From Lepidodermella squamata (taxonomy: Eukaryota > Gastrotricha): 64,000 nt of DNA. The notes beneath the pieces were generated by a model. The model had not been told where the DNA came from, did no database searches, and saw nothing but the letters and a program-made list of their open reading frames with translations. Every line of letters begins with the position of its first letter. Position 1 is the stretch's first letter. This document shows positions 1 through 10,182 of this stretch, piece by piece. Made by a program: the position numbers and the translations under genes. The stretch lies in contig JBLDXI010000012.1 of assembly GCA_047495785.1 (NCBI GenBank), forward strand, positions 1,116,001 through 1,180,000, given 5' to 3'.

Positions 1-46
1 GCTTTTTCACCCAATCTCAAAACTTTAATGATCCTTTTTTTACTAG

Positions 47-253
47 ACTCTTGCCAAGATCGACCTGACCAAGGTTGAGCTCAAGTCGTGCCTGACCCAG
101 GAGGGCTACCTCGTCGTCGAGTGCCCGCTCCCGAAGATGACCACCGAGGAGATCGCCAAGATGCCGTTCACCGGCTACAACGCCTCGACTGGCATCCACG
201 CTGTCAACTGCCAGCTGAACCACGTCAAGCCCGTCACCGTCAAGACTGCCTAA
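47..253 (+). CDS. Alpha-crystallin (sHSP-like) protein, last exon only
   Basis: This is the 3' terminal exon of a small-heat-shock-protein-like gene whose upstream part lies outside the window. An intron end (polypyrimidine then TAG) stops at 46, and the exon encodes 68 residues to TAA at 251-253. It begins TLAKIDLTKVELKSCL, the last beta strands of an alpha-crystallin domain, and ends KPVTVKTA. That tail is shared by all four family members here and contains a V-x-V motif like the IxI/V C-terminal anchor of sHSPs. It is closest to the gene at 57.5-58.8 kb (same KSCLTQEG stretch and TTEEIAK). Exon phase (0) and position match the three complete copies. Confident as a family member; the N-terminal region cannot be seen. 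Confidence 0.85.
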   Translation, partial: TLAKIDLTKVELKSCLTQEGYLVVECPLPKMTTEEIAKMPFTGYNASTGIHAVNCQLNHVKPVTVKTA

Positions 254-574
254 AAAACGAGAAACAACCCCGAGAAGCTGATGAGCATTAGTCGAACTCG
301 ATTGTGAATGACATTTCTACTGTTGATCTATGTGATATTTGATTCTATGGTTGCTTCGCAACAATATTTCAAGAACATCGTTATCAGTAAAGCATGAACG
401 ATTGAGCAATGCGCGAGACTTTTTTAGTCATAGCAGGTTTATATTAGGTTTCTTTTTTCAACGAGCTGGGTCGCTTTTGAGGCCAAAAGTTGAACGACAC
501 CTGGTTGCACAGACACTTTTGAAAAAATTAATTTTATTGATAATTCTCATTTTTAGAACTTCTCAACATTTTGG

Positions 575-3500
575 TCAAACCTTAGAGCACTTCAAGCCGC
601 GGTCAACAAAACACGGACTAGCAATAGGATACGGAGATGGGCAGAATCCATCATCGGATGGAGACGCGATTTCCTCCCGCTCCTGGAATCCTTTATCATA
701 AACATTGCGGTTGAGCAGCCATGGTGGAGCTAATACAGAAGCAGGGTCGTACAGCGAATCTGTCCAGACATTCTCGAATGAATTGGCGTTAGAGAAAATT
801 GGCGGAAAGCGATCAACGTCCTGCCTCGGATCGAAGAGCGTGTTTTCATAGATCAAAGTCGCAGATTTCTTCAAGTGACTGATAAACTGAGCCGATTCTT
901 TATCAGCACAACTATCGCCATTATTCTCATCGATTGATGGGGAAAAATCACCCGAATTTGCTTGATCACATATTTCTATTTCACTTTTCGAGACCTTGAT
1001 AGTAAAAAAAAAATAGGAATATTTAAGTTGGAATATTCGCGCTTATAAACAAGTACGCGTTTTTTACTATTCGAACTTGGAAGAGATTCCAAAGCAAATA
1101 ATTGAATTTTTTTGCTCAAAATAGGGTGTGCCAAACAGCCCTAAATTTAGGGTTCCAGCTCTAAATTCGAGACTCCAGCACTAGATTTCCCTCATAAACA
1201 TGCTTTTTCGAGTTTCAAGTCTTCTTTGTTATCTCAATTATTTTGTTATCCTGCCTAACCAATAGATCTTCATATTACGCGTATTTTGCGGTCAGTTAAT
1301 GAGTTATACTTCAGCCTGCAGAGCCGATATCGATTCCATGTATCGATTTTACAAATCAGTGATTTTTCGTGGAACCCAACATCGCTAATTTTTCTACGTA
1401 ATTTAGGGCACCAGGTAGCTAGCATGTAAAATCCTAGGTTCAGGGAGGGCATCAGTATCGATCAAAAAACGAAAACGCCGAAATCTCAAAAAAACATGAA
1501 ACATTTAGAGACAGGACGCTTAAATTTAGTGCTGGAACCTCATTTTATGTGGTGCAAATATTTGGACCCCTTAAAATATTCTATTTCGAAGCTGAGTACA
1601 GTTCATACAGTTTCACCTGGTAGGAAAAAAGCGATTTCAGCGAATTTTATTGGGTGATGAAGTAATAGGAACCTTTCAGAAAGGTCAGGAAGCTCAAGAT
1701 TCAATTGAAATTATAAAATCAAGCAAAAATAATAGTTATTTTTTTATAGGGAATATGACGAGGCCAGATTATTTTTCCAACCCAGTGAAGTTGAGCCTTC
1801 CTCAGTTTCATGCGTGAAATATTTTGAGCGAAATTACCAATAATCCGAATAGTAAAAAATGCGTACTTCTTCAAGTACTCCGATAAAAATCAAGTGGAAT
1901 TTTCTTACACTTAATTTGGGATTTGAGGCCGTCTTCTCCTCTTGTTGAAGGGCGCCGATTTGTTGCATGAGCACAGCGACGACAATATTAATGAGGATGC
2001 TATATATTAAAAAAAATAAATGAAAAAAAATAATTGAAATTTGGTAAAAAAAACTCACAATTGTGAAAGTAGGACAAATGACATGAAATAAATTGGGGCG
2101 AATGCATGAATAATGTTACACGGAAGAACAGCCTTTTTCGAGCAAAATTTGTTGTCACCCGACATTCTAAGGATGTCCTTCAAGATCAGATTCCAATCAT
2201 CGCCCGTGAAAACTCTAAATAACGTAAGTGCTGCCATGCCGAAATTCTGAAAATTAGCATGACGCGACAGGCCGATGCAACGCTCGTAGGTACATTCGAA
2301 TCGCCCGTACAACTGAACCCCCAACGAGCCGTAGATGAAAAACAGCAATATGAAGAGAATCGATAGGTTGATGACTTGAGGAATTGCCGAGCTGACAGTG
2401 TCTAGCAAAACATGCAGACCCGTCGCAGCTCGCCATAGCTTAACAACTCGAGTTATTCGAAAAATTCTGGCGACTCTAACAACAGACGGCGATAGGTATG
2501 TAAGTTCAACATTGAAATTTTCCAGGTAAACAGCGACTAGGGATGAGGTGGTTATCGCCGCGTCTAATTGGTTCCATTTATCGCTGAGATAGCCGCAAAA
2601 GCCCATCGCCAGCATTTTAAGCAGCATTTCAGTGACTAGAAGGCCGAGAAATACGTAACCTGTTATTGTTATCGTATCTTCAAGCCAAGGCGGCATCATA
2701 TAGAACTCAACAGCCATGGATAACACGTTGATTGCCACGGCGGACATGATGAAAAGCTCGAATTTAGGATGAGTCACAAAATTAATCAAACCACGCCTCC
2801 AGGCAGGTTTCACTCGACTGGAAGCTCGGCCTCGACATCTTAGCCGGCAGGTATAATTCGCAGGCTGATTGCTTCTCTCAGGTTCATTCCTATTCATTTT
2901 CTCGGTGGTCTTTTGGAAATTATTTACAACGACCCCGACAAACATGTTGAGGGCGAAGAAGCAGACGATGAAGAGGAATGAGATGAAGTAGGCGTAGGCC
3001 CACGGGTTCGAGTTGTGAACCGGCGATAAATCCGGCCCGACGCAATCCGCCCCAGCCCGGGCTATCTCGCTCCAATCATCTAAAGTCGCTAGGATAAACA
3101 GGGTAACAAGGGCGTTGGGGAATGAGTTGAAATTATAGGAAGATATCTCCCAGTCGTAGCCTCTAGCCAGGCATTCTTCACGAGATTTAACACTGTCCAG
3201 CAGGATAGCCGTTTGCGACGATAGGTCTAGTGATGTACTCAAGTTACTTCCATAGGCGCGAATATCATAGCCCCTTGGCAGGAAGCATTTCGCAAAACAT
3301 CCGCTGAAAAGCTGGACGCCCAAAATGCCGAAAACGCCGAAGAAGAAGAAGCAAATCAGAGCGATGTGGCCGATAGGTTTTATAGAGACAATCAAAGTTT
3401 TTAGAACTATCCTCAGCCCACGAGCTCTTGAGATGAACCTCAATGGCCTCAAGGCCCTGAGAAGTCGAATCGGACGAAGGGCTAGAAAAATTGACTGATT

Positions 3501-6500
3501 TACCACGGTCCCTTTAAGCAAGTCTAGAGCTACGTCCATCACCGAAAGAAGAAGCAGGAAAAAGTCGAGGATATTAGCCGGATTTCGGAGGTAGGCACCC
3601 CTTTGAAATAGAAATCCATCAGCGATACTCTTGCATATCATCTCAAGTAGGAAAGCTCCACCGATGACGTAGCCGGCAACTCTCTCAAATTGCCGCTCGA
3701 AATCACTCATTTCCTCGCGTTCAATGCTAATCAATACGCAGCTGAAAATGGTTACAATAATGTAGAATGTGTCCCATATTGGCGAGGTTACAGCTTTTTT
3801 AAGGCGGATGCGAATGCAGTTGCGAGGTGGGAAGATGAAAAATGACGATTTGTTCGATCTACAGCACAAAATGTTAGCAAGGTTTCGCCTGATGTACCTC
3901 CCGACAGATAGAGCTTTCGCGATTGATTTGTGCCTGCCTAGCCCAGCGGTCTCCAGCTTAATTTTCGCCTCCTCCATCGCCTTGATATGCGCTTCGAGTT
4001 CTTCCTCTTGTTTGCTGCTGAATCCCTCGACTAGGATACCGACGATCAGGTTGAAAATGATGTAATCGCCGATGGCGACTAGGCCTACGAAATAGATGGC
4101 AGCCCATGCGCCGGTGTAGAACATGCCGTCACGCATGACTGTTGCCCAATTGTCGCGAGTGATGATCTGCAGCACGGTGAATAGCGATTGAAATATTGAG
4201 TCGAAATTAGCATGGGAGCAGTGAGATACAGCCACCATTTCCCCTCCTTCAGACGTCATTGTTACGTTATCGTCATCGTTGTAGGATAGAACCTTGAATT
4301 GGCATGGTGGTGGGGTAGCTGCTGGGATTGCCGTAGGACGTTCGCAGAATTTACAGCCGAAAAGGCTCAAACCCAACAACGCGACAATGTAGAGGAAAAA
4401 CCCGAATAGTAGGAAAAACGTCGTCACATTATCAACAGTATGGAGCATCAGCATCAACTGCTTTTGCAATGATGGCATAAAGCGGAGGATTTTGACTAGG
4501 CGAACTAGCCGGAAAAGCCGTAGTACCGCGAAACCCGATGTTGTATCGCCACTTTGGTTATTCAGAATCTCCACCACGCTGAATAGGCTAATGAATTTCA
4601 ATCTCTTGGTACATTTTTTACCTACTTAATGATAATAACGGCAGCATCGAGCAAGTTGAAAGCTTCTCTCAAGAAAGCTGTGGGTCCCAAAGCGATGAAA
4701 CGAATAGAAAGCTCTGCCAGAAAAATGCCGGTAAAAACCAGATTAGCTTGTTCGATCCATTGAGTCAAAGTAGCGGACTGCAAAAGCATTATGTTACCAA
4801 ATGAATCACCTTTGAATGGTGTTAAAAGTGTCAAAATTAAAATTTTAAAATTTCAAAATTATTTCAAAAAATGAGGGTGCCCCTAAAGCCCCTAAAATAT
4901 TGTTTTTCAAAACTAACCCTAACACTTATCTTAACCAATAAAAACCTAGCAATTCGTGAAAAACTTCAATTTCAAAAATTATGAGCCAAAAATTAAAATT
5001 AATAATTACAAAAAAATTGAAATTTTGTAAAAATTAACTAGATATAAATTTGAAGGGTTGTACGACTTTTCAGCAGTGACATTTCAGCAAATGAGGGTCA
5101 AATGAGCAGTGACTTTTCATCAGTGACAAGTCAGCAGCGATTTTTGTTAATTTTTCCTATATTTTTTCAAACTTATTATTTTTATCTCAATGACATTTGC
5201 GCAGTGACATTTCATCAGGAGAATTTTAGCCACCCTAAGCAGGGGGACTATGCGCTACATTGAAGTCGAGCTCAAAAAGTGCAAGGTCAATGCCCAAGAT
5301 TAATAAATAAAAATTGACGAAATGTCACTTGCTCATTTGTCGCTGCTGAAATGTCACTGCTCACTTGTCTACATGAATCATTTAAATTGATACAAAAATT
5401 GGATTTTTATGGATTTTTCACTGACAAGGTGTCACTGATGGAAAGTCACTGCTGATTTGACCCTCATTTGCGGAAGTGTCACTGCTGAAAAGTCTGACCA
5501 CGAATTTGAAGTTTTTGCTTGGAAAATCAAAAAATTTCAGGAATTTTTGAAATAAATAAATAATAAACGTTAGCAAATTACTTGTCCATGATGCTCGAGG
5601 CCCATTACGACGGCATTGAAGATGATGAGAATGCCAGTGAAAGCCTGTACAAAGGCACTCTCTAGACCTTTCAGAGTGCCATTCTGAATAGCGAAAACGC
5701 ATCTCCAAATCAATTCTGTCAAAAGGTAAAATACACAGCGGAAATTATAGAGATTATAGAGATTTTAATTTCGAACTAGTTTTTCGAAGATTTTGTAACC
5801 GTTCCTTCTCCAATCGCTTCGCCTCGCAAACGGGACATTTATCGCCGCCAAATGAAGCAGTCCGGATGGAAGGTGCCAAGCAAAGCCGCCGGTCATTCGT
5901 TATTTCCAGTTTAATCACCAGTGATTCAATGTGGTCTGTTTTTCGGCAAAAGGTTGACGCGAAGAAGCCGCGAACCTGGCGTGCGATGTGTCCGAAAAGC
6001 TTGAAAATTTGAGCGTAAAGCCCGTTCGAGTAACTTGAAACTGATTCCAACGTCGATACTGAGACCAAGTCGTCTTCAGTGCCATTATGGACATGTGTTT
6101 TACGACGTTCGTAACGCTTGATAAAATTTGGATTAGTTCAGGCCTAAAACCCGCGAATTCAACTTACGATTTGTTCTCGAACTTGCATTCTAGTTATCGC
6201 AAATTGAGCTGCGATGACAACAAGGCAAAGCTTAACGGCAAAGTATGAGCCAAGCTGTATTGAGAAGAATTGGACCTTTAGGACCTTTGTGAGCTCTTTA
6301 ACACTTACGAGGAGCAATATGACGAAGTAAGTCCACGTCCAGAATGAAAATCCATCTTGCAAATAGTTCATAATATCGACCCAGCCTTCGAGCGAAACTA
6401 CCTGGAAAATCGATACAATAGCGTAGCCGAAGTTGTCGAAATTGGTAAGTCCATGTGCCGGGTTCGGTCCTTCAGCTCGGCACTCTGAGTAGTGATTAAC

Positions 6501-7279
6501 CCACGCCCGGCACGCCGCCAGAGATGTTTCGTTGTTAGGAAACATGTCCAGGCACATCGAGTTATGCTCTTCAAACAGCGGAATTTGCTTGCAAAGCCGC
6601 ATTCCAAAGACGGGCGAACAAATGAAATCATCATCCGGCGGGTCGTAGTAGGACGGCATGAATTCGGGCGGGCTGGTTTGGTTGACTTCAAGTGGGAAGA
6701 AACATCGTTGCCGTAACACCCCAGCCCACAATTGCACGGCAATAACGGCAAATACGAACAGAACGAAAAAGCAAAACAGCAAAACTGCGATGAAATTTTA
6801 AATTATAGTCTTTCAATTGAATTTCGAAATTTACCATTTCCAATCATCGGCAAAATGTCTAAGATCAAAGTAACTAAAAGCCTGAGGCTTGAAATTCGAT
6901 TGATGGCTCTTAGCGGTCTTAGGACTCTGAGGGCGCGAATGGCGACGAGGCTGAAGTGGGAATCGGCTGAAAGGTACTCGGTCAGTCTGAAATCAATTGA
7001 TATAATTAGAGCGATATTTTTTATCATTTTGACCAACCCCATAACGATGATGAAGCAGTCGAAGCGGTTCCAAGGTTCGCTGAGATAGGCCCTTTTGCCG
7101 AACACGCCCATGGCGAACATTTTGATGAGCATTTCGGCGAGAAAGAAGGCAAAGATGACATTTTCGCAGATTTCCAGGATTAGGCATAGCTTTGTTTCGC
7201 AGAGCGAGTCGCAGGGGTCGACTAAGCCGAGAGTTACGCTGTTCACGAGGATAGCTAAAATGCTCAGCCACTCGAACCA
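575..7279 (-). CDS. Cav3: T-type (Cav3) voltage-gated calcium channel alpha-1 subunit, N-terminus missing
   Basis: Low-voltage-activated Ca2+ channel pore subunit of the plasma membrane. Ten phase-consistent exons can be joined: 7279-7038, 6986-6835, 6784-6309, 6254-6168, 6116-5777, 5715-5582, 4777-4626, 4587-2059, 1999-1909 and 994-575, giving about 1540 residues. Domain I runs from S1 (WFEWLSILAIL) through S4 (RALRVLRPLRAINR) to the pore VSLEGW. Domains II (pore ITRDNW), III (RALRPLRFISR; pore ATLDDW) and IV (pore FTGDDW; S6 FILINIVVAVLM) follow. The extracellular loop ending NPAHGLTNFDNFGYA, the DI-S6 stretch LCLVVIAAQF and the GLSRH loop of domain IV are Cav3-type rather than Cav1/2 or NALCN. 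The cytoplasmic tail is short (about 160 residues). The exon(s) with the start codon were not found between 7280 and 8460; they may lie beyond the GT92 gene. The II-IV exon is unusually long (2.5 kb). The domain II selectivity residue is Asp rather than the Cav3 Glu. Confidence 0.92.
1030..1890. repeat. MITE-like element, interrupted by a second insertion, in the last Cav3 intron
   Basis: The left end (about 1040-1120, with CAAGTACGCG and GCTCAAAATA) and the inner and right part (about 1560-1880, with CCTTTCAGAAAGGTCAG) match the inverted-repeat element at 27.99-28.40 kb, including order. They are separated by about 430 bp of unrelated sequence (about 1122-1555). This suggests an older element split by a later one. 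Boundaries are approximate. Confidence 0.6.
1275..1400 (-). repeat. Dispersed repeat copy (pairs with 36.38-36.49 kb)
   Basis: The reverse complement of this stretch contains AAAATCACTGATTTGTAAAA, followed by ATCGATAC, GGAATCGATAT and a CTCTGCA motif. It closely matches plus-strand sequence at about 36385-36490, inside an intron of the ankyrin gene. It forms the insert that splits the element at 1030-1890. No coding potential was recognised. Confidence 0.6.
5056..5502. mobile_element. MITE-like inverted-repeat element in a Cav3 intron, flanked by 9-bp duplication
   Basis: About 70-bp imperfect terminal inverted repeats are visible: the left arm contains ACTTTTCAGCAGTGAC, and the right arm reads its reverse complement near 5479-5494. 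Both arms share GCAAATGAGGGTCAAAT. The interior repeats CAGTGAC-type words. The direct flanks AATTTGAAG at 5047-5055 and 5503-5511 look like a target-site duplication of 8-9 bp, as hAT-type transposons make. There is no transposase, so it is non-autonomous. It lies in the intron between Cav3 domain II exons. Confidence 0.7.
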
Positions 7280-8468
7280 CTTGAAAGCAAAAGCAAAAAA
7301 ATTATTGAAATTATTTTCCAATTCCGTTTTTATGCCTTGAATAAGTAATTCGGACTCGAAAATGCTTTGAAACTTGGAAACTATAGTACGCTGTCCTAAT
7401 TTGGACCAATTTTCAAAGGAATATAGTTAATTCACTACCAAATTCTTATTGAATTCTGTACCAAATTATCTAGGTCCAAGTCTCCAATTTTAAGACCCAG
7501 CCTCAGACCATAACTTAACCCCTACCCCCTACCTAATCCTAACCTAACCCTAACCTAGCCAGTTAAATAACCGAATATTATGTTTAGGTATTGAATTAAA
7601 TGAAATTTGGTACCGCGTTAAGCTTTTCCCATTTTCAGATTTTTTTAACTTCAAATAATTTTGATAAAAATATTAATTTAACTATTTTATAAACTTATCT
7701 CCATGTCACGAGTTTGATAACAGCTCGGCGAAGGCAGTTCTGTTCACTAAAGCAAAACAGCGATTTATCCGCGAAAATAATAGGCTCGGTATTATAGAAA
7801 TCAGCCATTGCCAGTATATTTACATCAACTGTTAGGATTGAACAAGTTGCAAACACTCCACTATCCTAGATTTTGCACTATCAATATCTACTGCGAAATG
7901 TCTCTCTCGAGGCCACAAACATTGCCCATTTATTTTCTAACCCTCTAATAAAGCTGCGATCTCTAAATTTAAGCTCATCGTTCTGTTATATATCCGCGGC
8001 AGTCACATGACCGAAAAACAAGATCAGTCCTCGTACACCATTTTCAGACAATATATTAATTTATTTTAAAAGCTTGTCTCTATAAAAGGCGTAATTGTTT
8101 TTGCGAATTTCTACGCTAAAATCCCACGAGTCGATTTGATCAAGTAGGCGCACTTGGTGAATTCCAGCAGCGATGCCCCAATTAAAATTCATAAATAGAA
8201 TCGATAGCAAGCGAAAAAGAGACATCTGCTCAACTCTGCGTGACGAGGACTAGATCGATCCTGTTTTAGTAAAATTACCAGAATCCCTATCTAGTTCGTC
8301 TGTTTCAGATTCTATTTAAATAGAGGAATTTTCGTTTTATAACTCAGTGGCTGAGGGGGACATGCCAACACCATCATGCCCATTCATAAATTTACCTAAA
8401 AATTTACAAACAGCATTTGCTAGACTGATGGCACGCGACTTGAGTGTTTCGATTGAATAAAAAACGGA
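7280..8468. other. Spacer between Cav3 exons and the GT92 gene
   Basis: AT-rich spacer of about 1.2 kb. It should contain the 5' part or promoter of the Cav3 gene, but I could not identify a convincing exon. A short run of CCTAA-type words occurs at about 7526-7558, which is too degenerate to call telomeric. No RNA gene was recognised. Confidence 0.4.
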
Positions 8469-9935
8469 ATGAAAAATTCTTCGAACGAAAATTGGTGGGA
8501 AAAAACGCATTCTACGATGAATTTGAGAAAAGGCATTTTTAAATCAATCGCATCAGTATTTTTTAGTATTATTATCGCCTTCGTTTTGTTAACTCATCTT
8601 TTAAGCGTCGAAGATGTTCAGAAGATCGATAATCAATCTTCGTCCCATTCAATCGTGAACCCCCCACGCCAGCTAACCTACCGCGAGTGCCGAAAATTGT
8701 TTTACTATCGAGTGAAAGAAATTCGGCCGTATGAAACCCGAAAACCGTGGCCGACCAGCATTTTCATGAAACGCTACAACGCGACAAGGCAGAGCGTTTT
8801 CCTCATCGTAACGACAACATGGCCAGGTGAGCCGCCTAAACGTGTACCTCAAGTTTTCTCCAAGGCCGAGTACAAAAAATGGGCAAGTGATGCGAACTGG
8901 TTAATCCAGGTTTCGGGAGATAATCAATGGCTGCCGTGCAACTTTCGAACAACCGGAAATCGGCTTGACAAGCATAAATTGGTCGCTGTATTTGAATGTC
9001 CCTTGGCAATGGCTTATTACAACGGGGTTGAGTTATCGGTTATAGCTAAAATGGGCCACAAAATTGAAGTTTTTATGGAAAAGTTGCCATCGTGCCAAAT
9101 TCAACTTCCAAAGCCCCGTTACCGCCTAGTTGCTACAACGCTGGTCGCTGAGGACCATATTGACCGAATTCCCGAATGGATCGAGTACCATCATCTCATC
9201 GGCTTCGAGTTTTTCGTAATTTACGTGAATCAAAATTCAACGACTCGATTCGAAAAATTGCTCGATGTTTATATAAATCAACTAAAAATTGCTGAAGTTT
9301 CAATTTTTTATCACGATCAAGTGACAAGCAGTAACAGGAATTCAACATCGCAGGTTCCTAGCGAAAATGATTGCCTGTACCAATTGAAAGGGCGTGCGAA
9401 ATGGCTGGCTGTTATCGACGTTGATGAATTCATCCAGCTTTACCCGGGGACGAATTCGAAAAAAGCGGCAAGTTTACTGGATTACTTGGAAAAGGTGCAT
9501 CGAGATTCGGGTTTTATCGGTGGGGTAAAGCTGTACAACTGGTTTTTTGGCTATGAGCCAAATCGTAATCCACCGAGGACTTTGGCGAAATGGAACGATG
9601 GCAATGTCGTGTTTTCTCGAGTTAACGAAATGAGACGGCGAACCGTGGATAAATGGCCCGAGGCGATAGATTGGCGGCGTAAAACTATCATGCTAGTCAG
9701 CAATGTAGCGTATTTTTGGATTCACTCTGTTAGCATGGGTGGCCAGGCTGTGTGGGCGGATGCTTATGAGGACGCGAGGCTTGTTCACTACAGGACGCCG
9801 TACCTTCAACCAGGCGAATTCCTGAACGGATCGGCAACCTATGACGACAGTATGGCTGAGAAGTTCGGGAAAATGATAAGCGAAAGACTTGTATCTCGAG
9901 GTTTTATAGTGAATGAAACTGCTTTCTATGAATAA
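8469..9935 (+). CDS. GT92 (DUF23) family glycosyltransferase, type II membrane protein
   Basis: Predicted Golgi glycosyltransferase of 488 residues in one exon. A short cytoplasmic N-terminus is followed by one signal-anchor helix (about residues 25-45, SIASVFFSIIIAFVLLTHLL), a stem and a lumenal catalytic domain. From about residue 225 the GT92 hallmarks appear in order: LVATTLVAEDHIDRIPEWIEYHHLIG, then the NDCLYQLKGRAKW block, and the DVDEF motif at about 317-321 that serves as the metal/nucleotide-sugar-binding DxD equivalent. The family includes nematode and insect galactosyltransferases acting on glycan cores; the exact acceptor cannot be read from sequence. The first ATG is used, and AATAAA-like signals overlap the stop. 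It lies head-to-head with the Cav3 5' region and may sit within a Cav3 intron. Confidence 0.85.
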   Translation: MKNSSNENWWEKTHSTMNLRKGIFKSIASVFFSIIIAFVLLTHLLSVEDVQKIDNQSSSHSIVNPPRQLTYRECRKLFYYRVKEIRPYETRKPWPTSIFMKRYNATRQSVFLIVTTTWPGEPPKRVPQVFSKAEYKKWASDANWLIQVSGDNQWLPCNFRTTGNRLDKHKLVAVFECPLAMAYYNGVELSVIAKMGHKIEVFMEKLPSCQIQLPKPRYRLVATTLVAEDHIDRIPEWIEYHHLIGFEFFVIYVNQNSTTRFEKLLDVYINQLKIAEVSIFYHDQVTSSNRNSTSQVPSENDCLYQLKGRAKWLAVIDVDEFIQLYPGTNSKKAASLLDYLEKVHRDSGFIGGVKLYNWFFGYEPNRNPPRTLAKWNDGNVVFSRVNEMRRRTVDKWPEAIDWRRKTIMLVSNVAYFWIHSVSMGGQAVWADAYEDARLVHYRTPYLQPGEFLNGSATYDDSMAEKFGKMISERLVSRGFIVNETAFYE

Positions 9936-10182
9936 TAAAAAATCGATTAAGGAGGAAAATGCTAAAAGTTTTGATGTAAATTCTTTAGATTCAATTCTTA
10001 ACAGGGTTATCAGTAGTCGAAGGGACTAATGTAACGGAGATAACAAACATTTGAAATGCAGAGAAAAGTTCTGATTTATTGCATCTCTGAATAAAATTCG
10101 ATCGCATTTGATTGATCACATTGATTCAATGAGTCTTTCCACTGAGAGTTTTTCTATGCTCCAAGGCTTTCAGATTTCACAT

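Noticed and set aside
2055-7279. NALCN sodium-leak channel
   Set aside because: An initial thought from the four-domain layout. The DI loop (NPAHGLTNFDNFGYA), DI-S6 (LCLVVIAAQF) and D in the pores of III and IV fit Cav3, not NALCN EEKE.
7500-7560. CCTAA/CCCTAA-like words resembling telomere repeats
   Set aside because: Only about four irregular copies, mixed with other spacing. Too short and degenerate to call an interstitial telomere.
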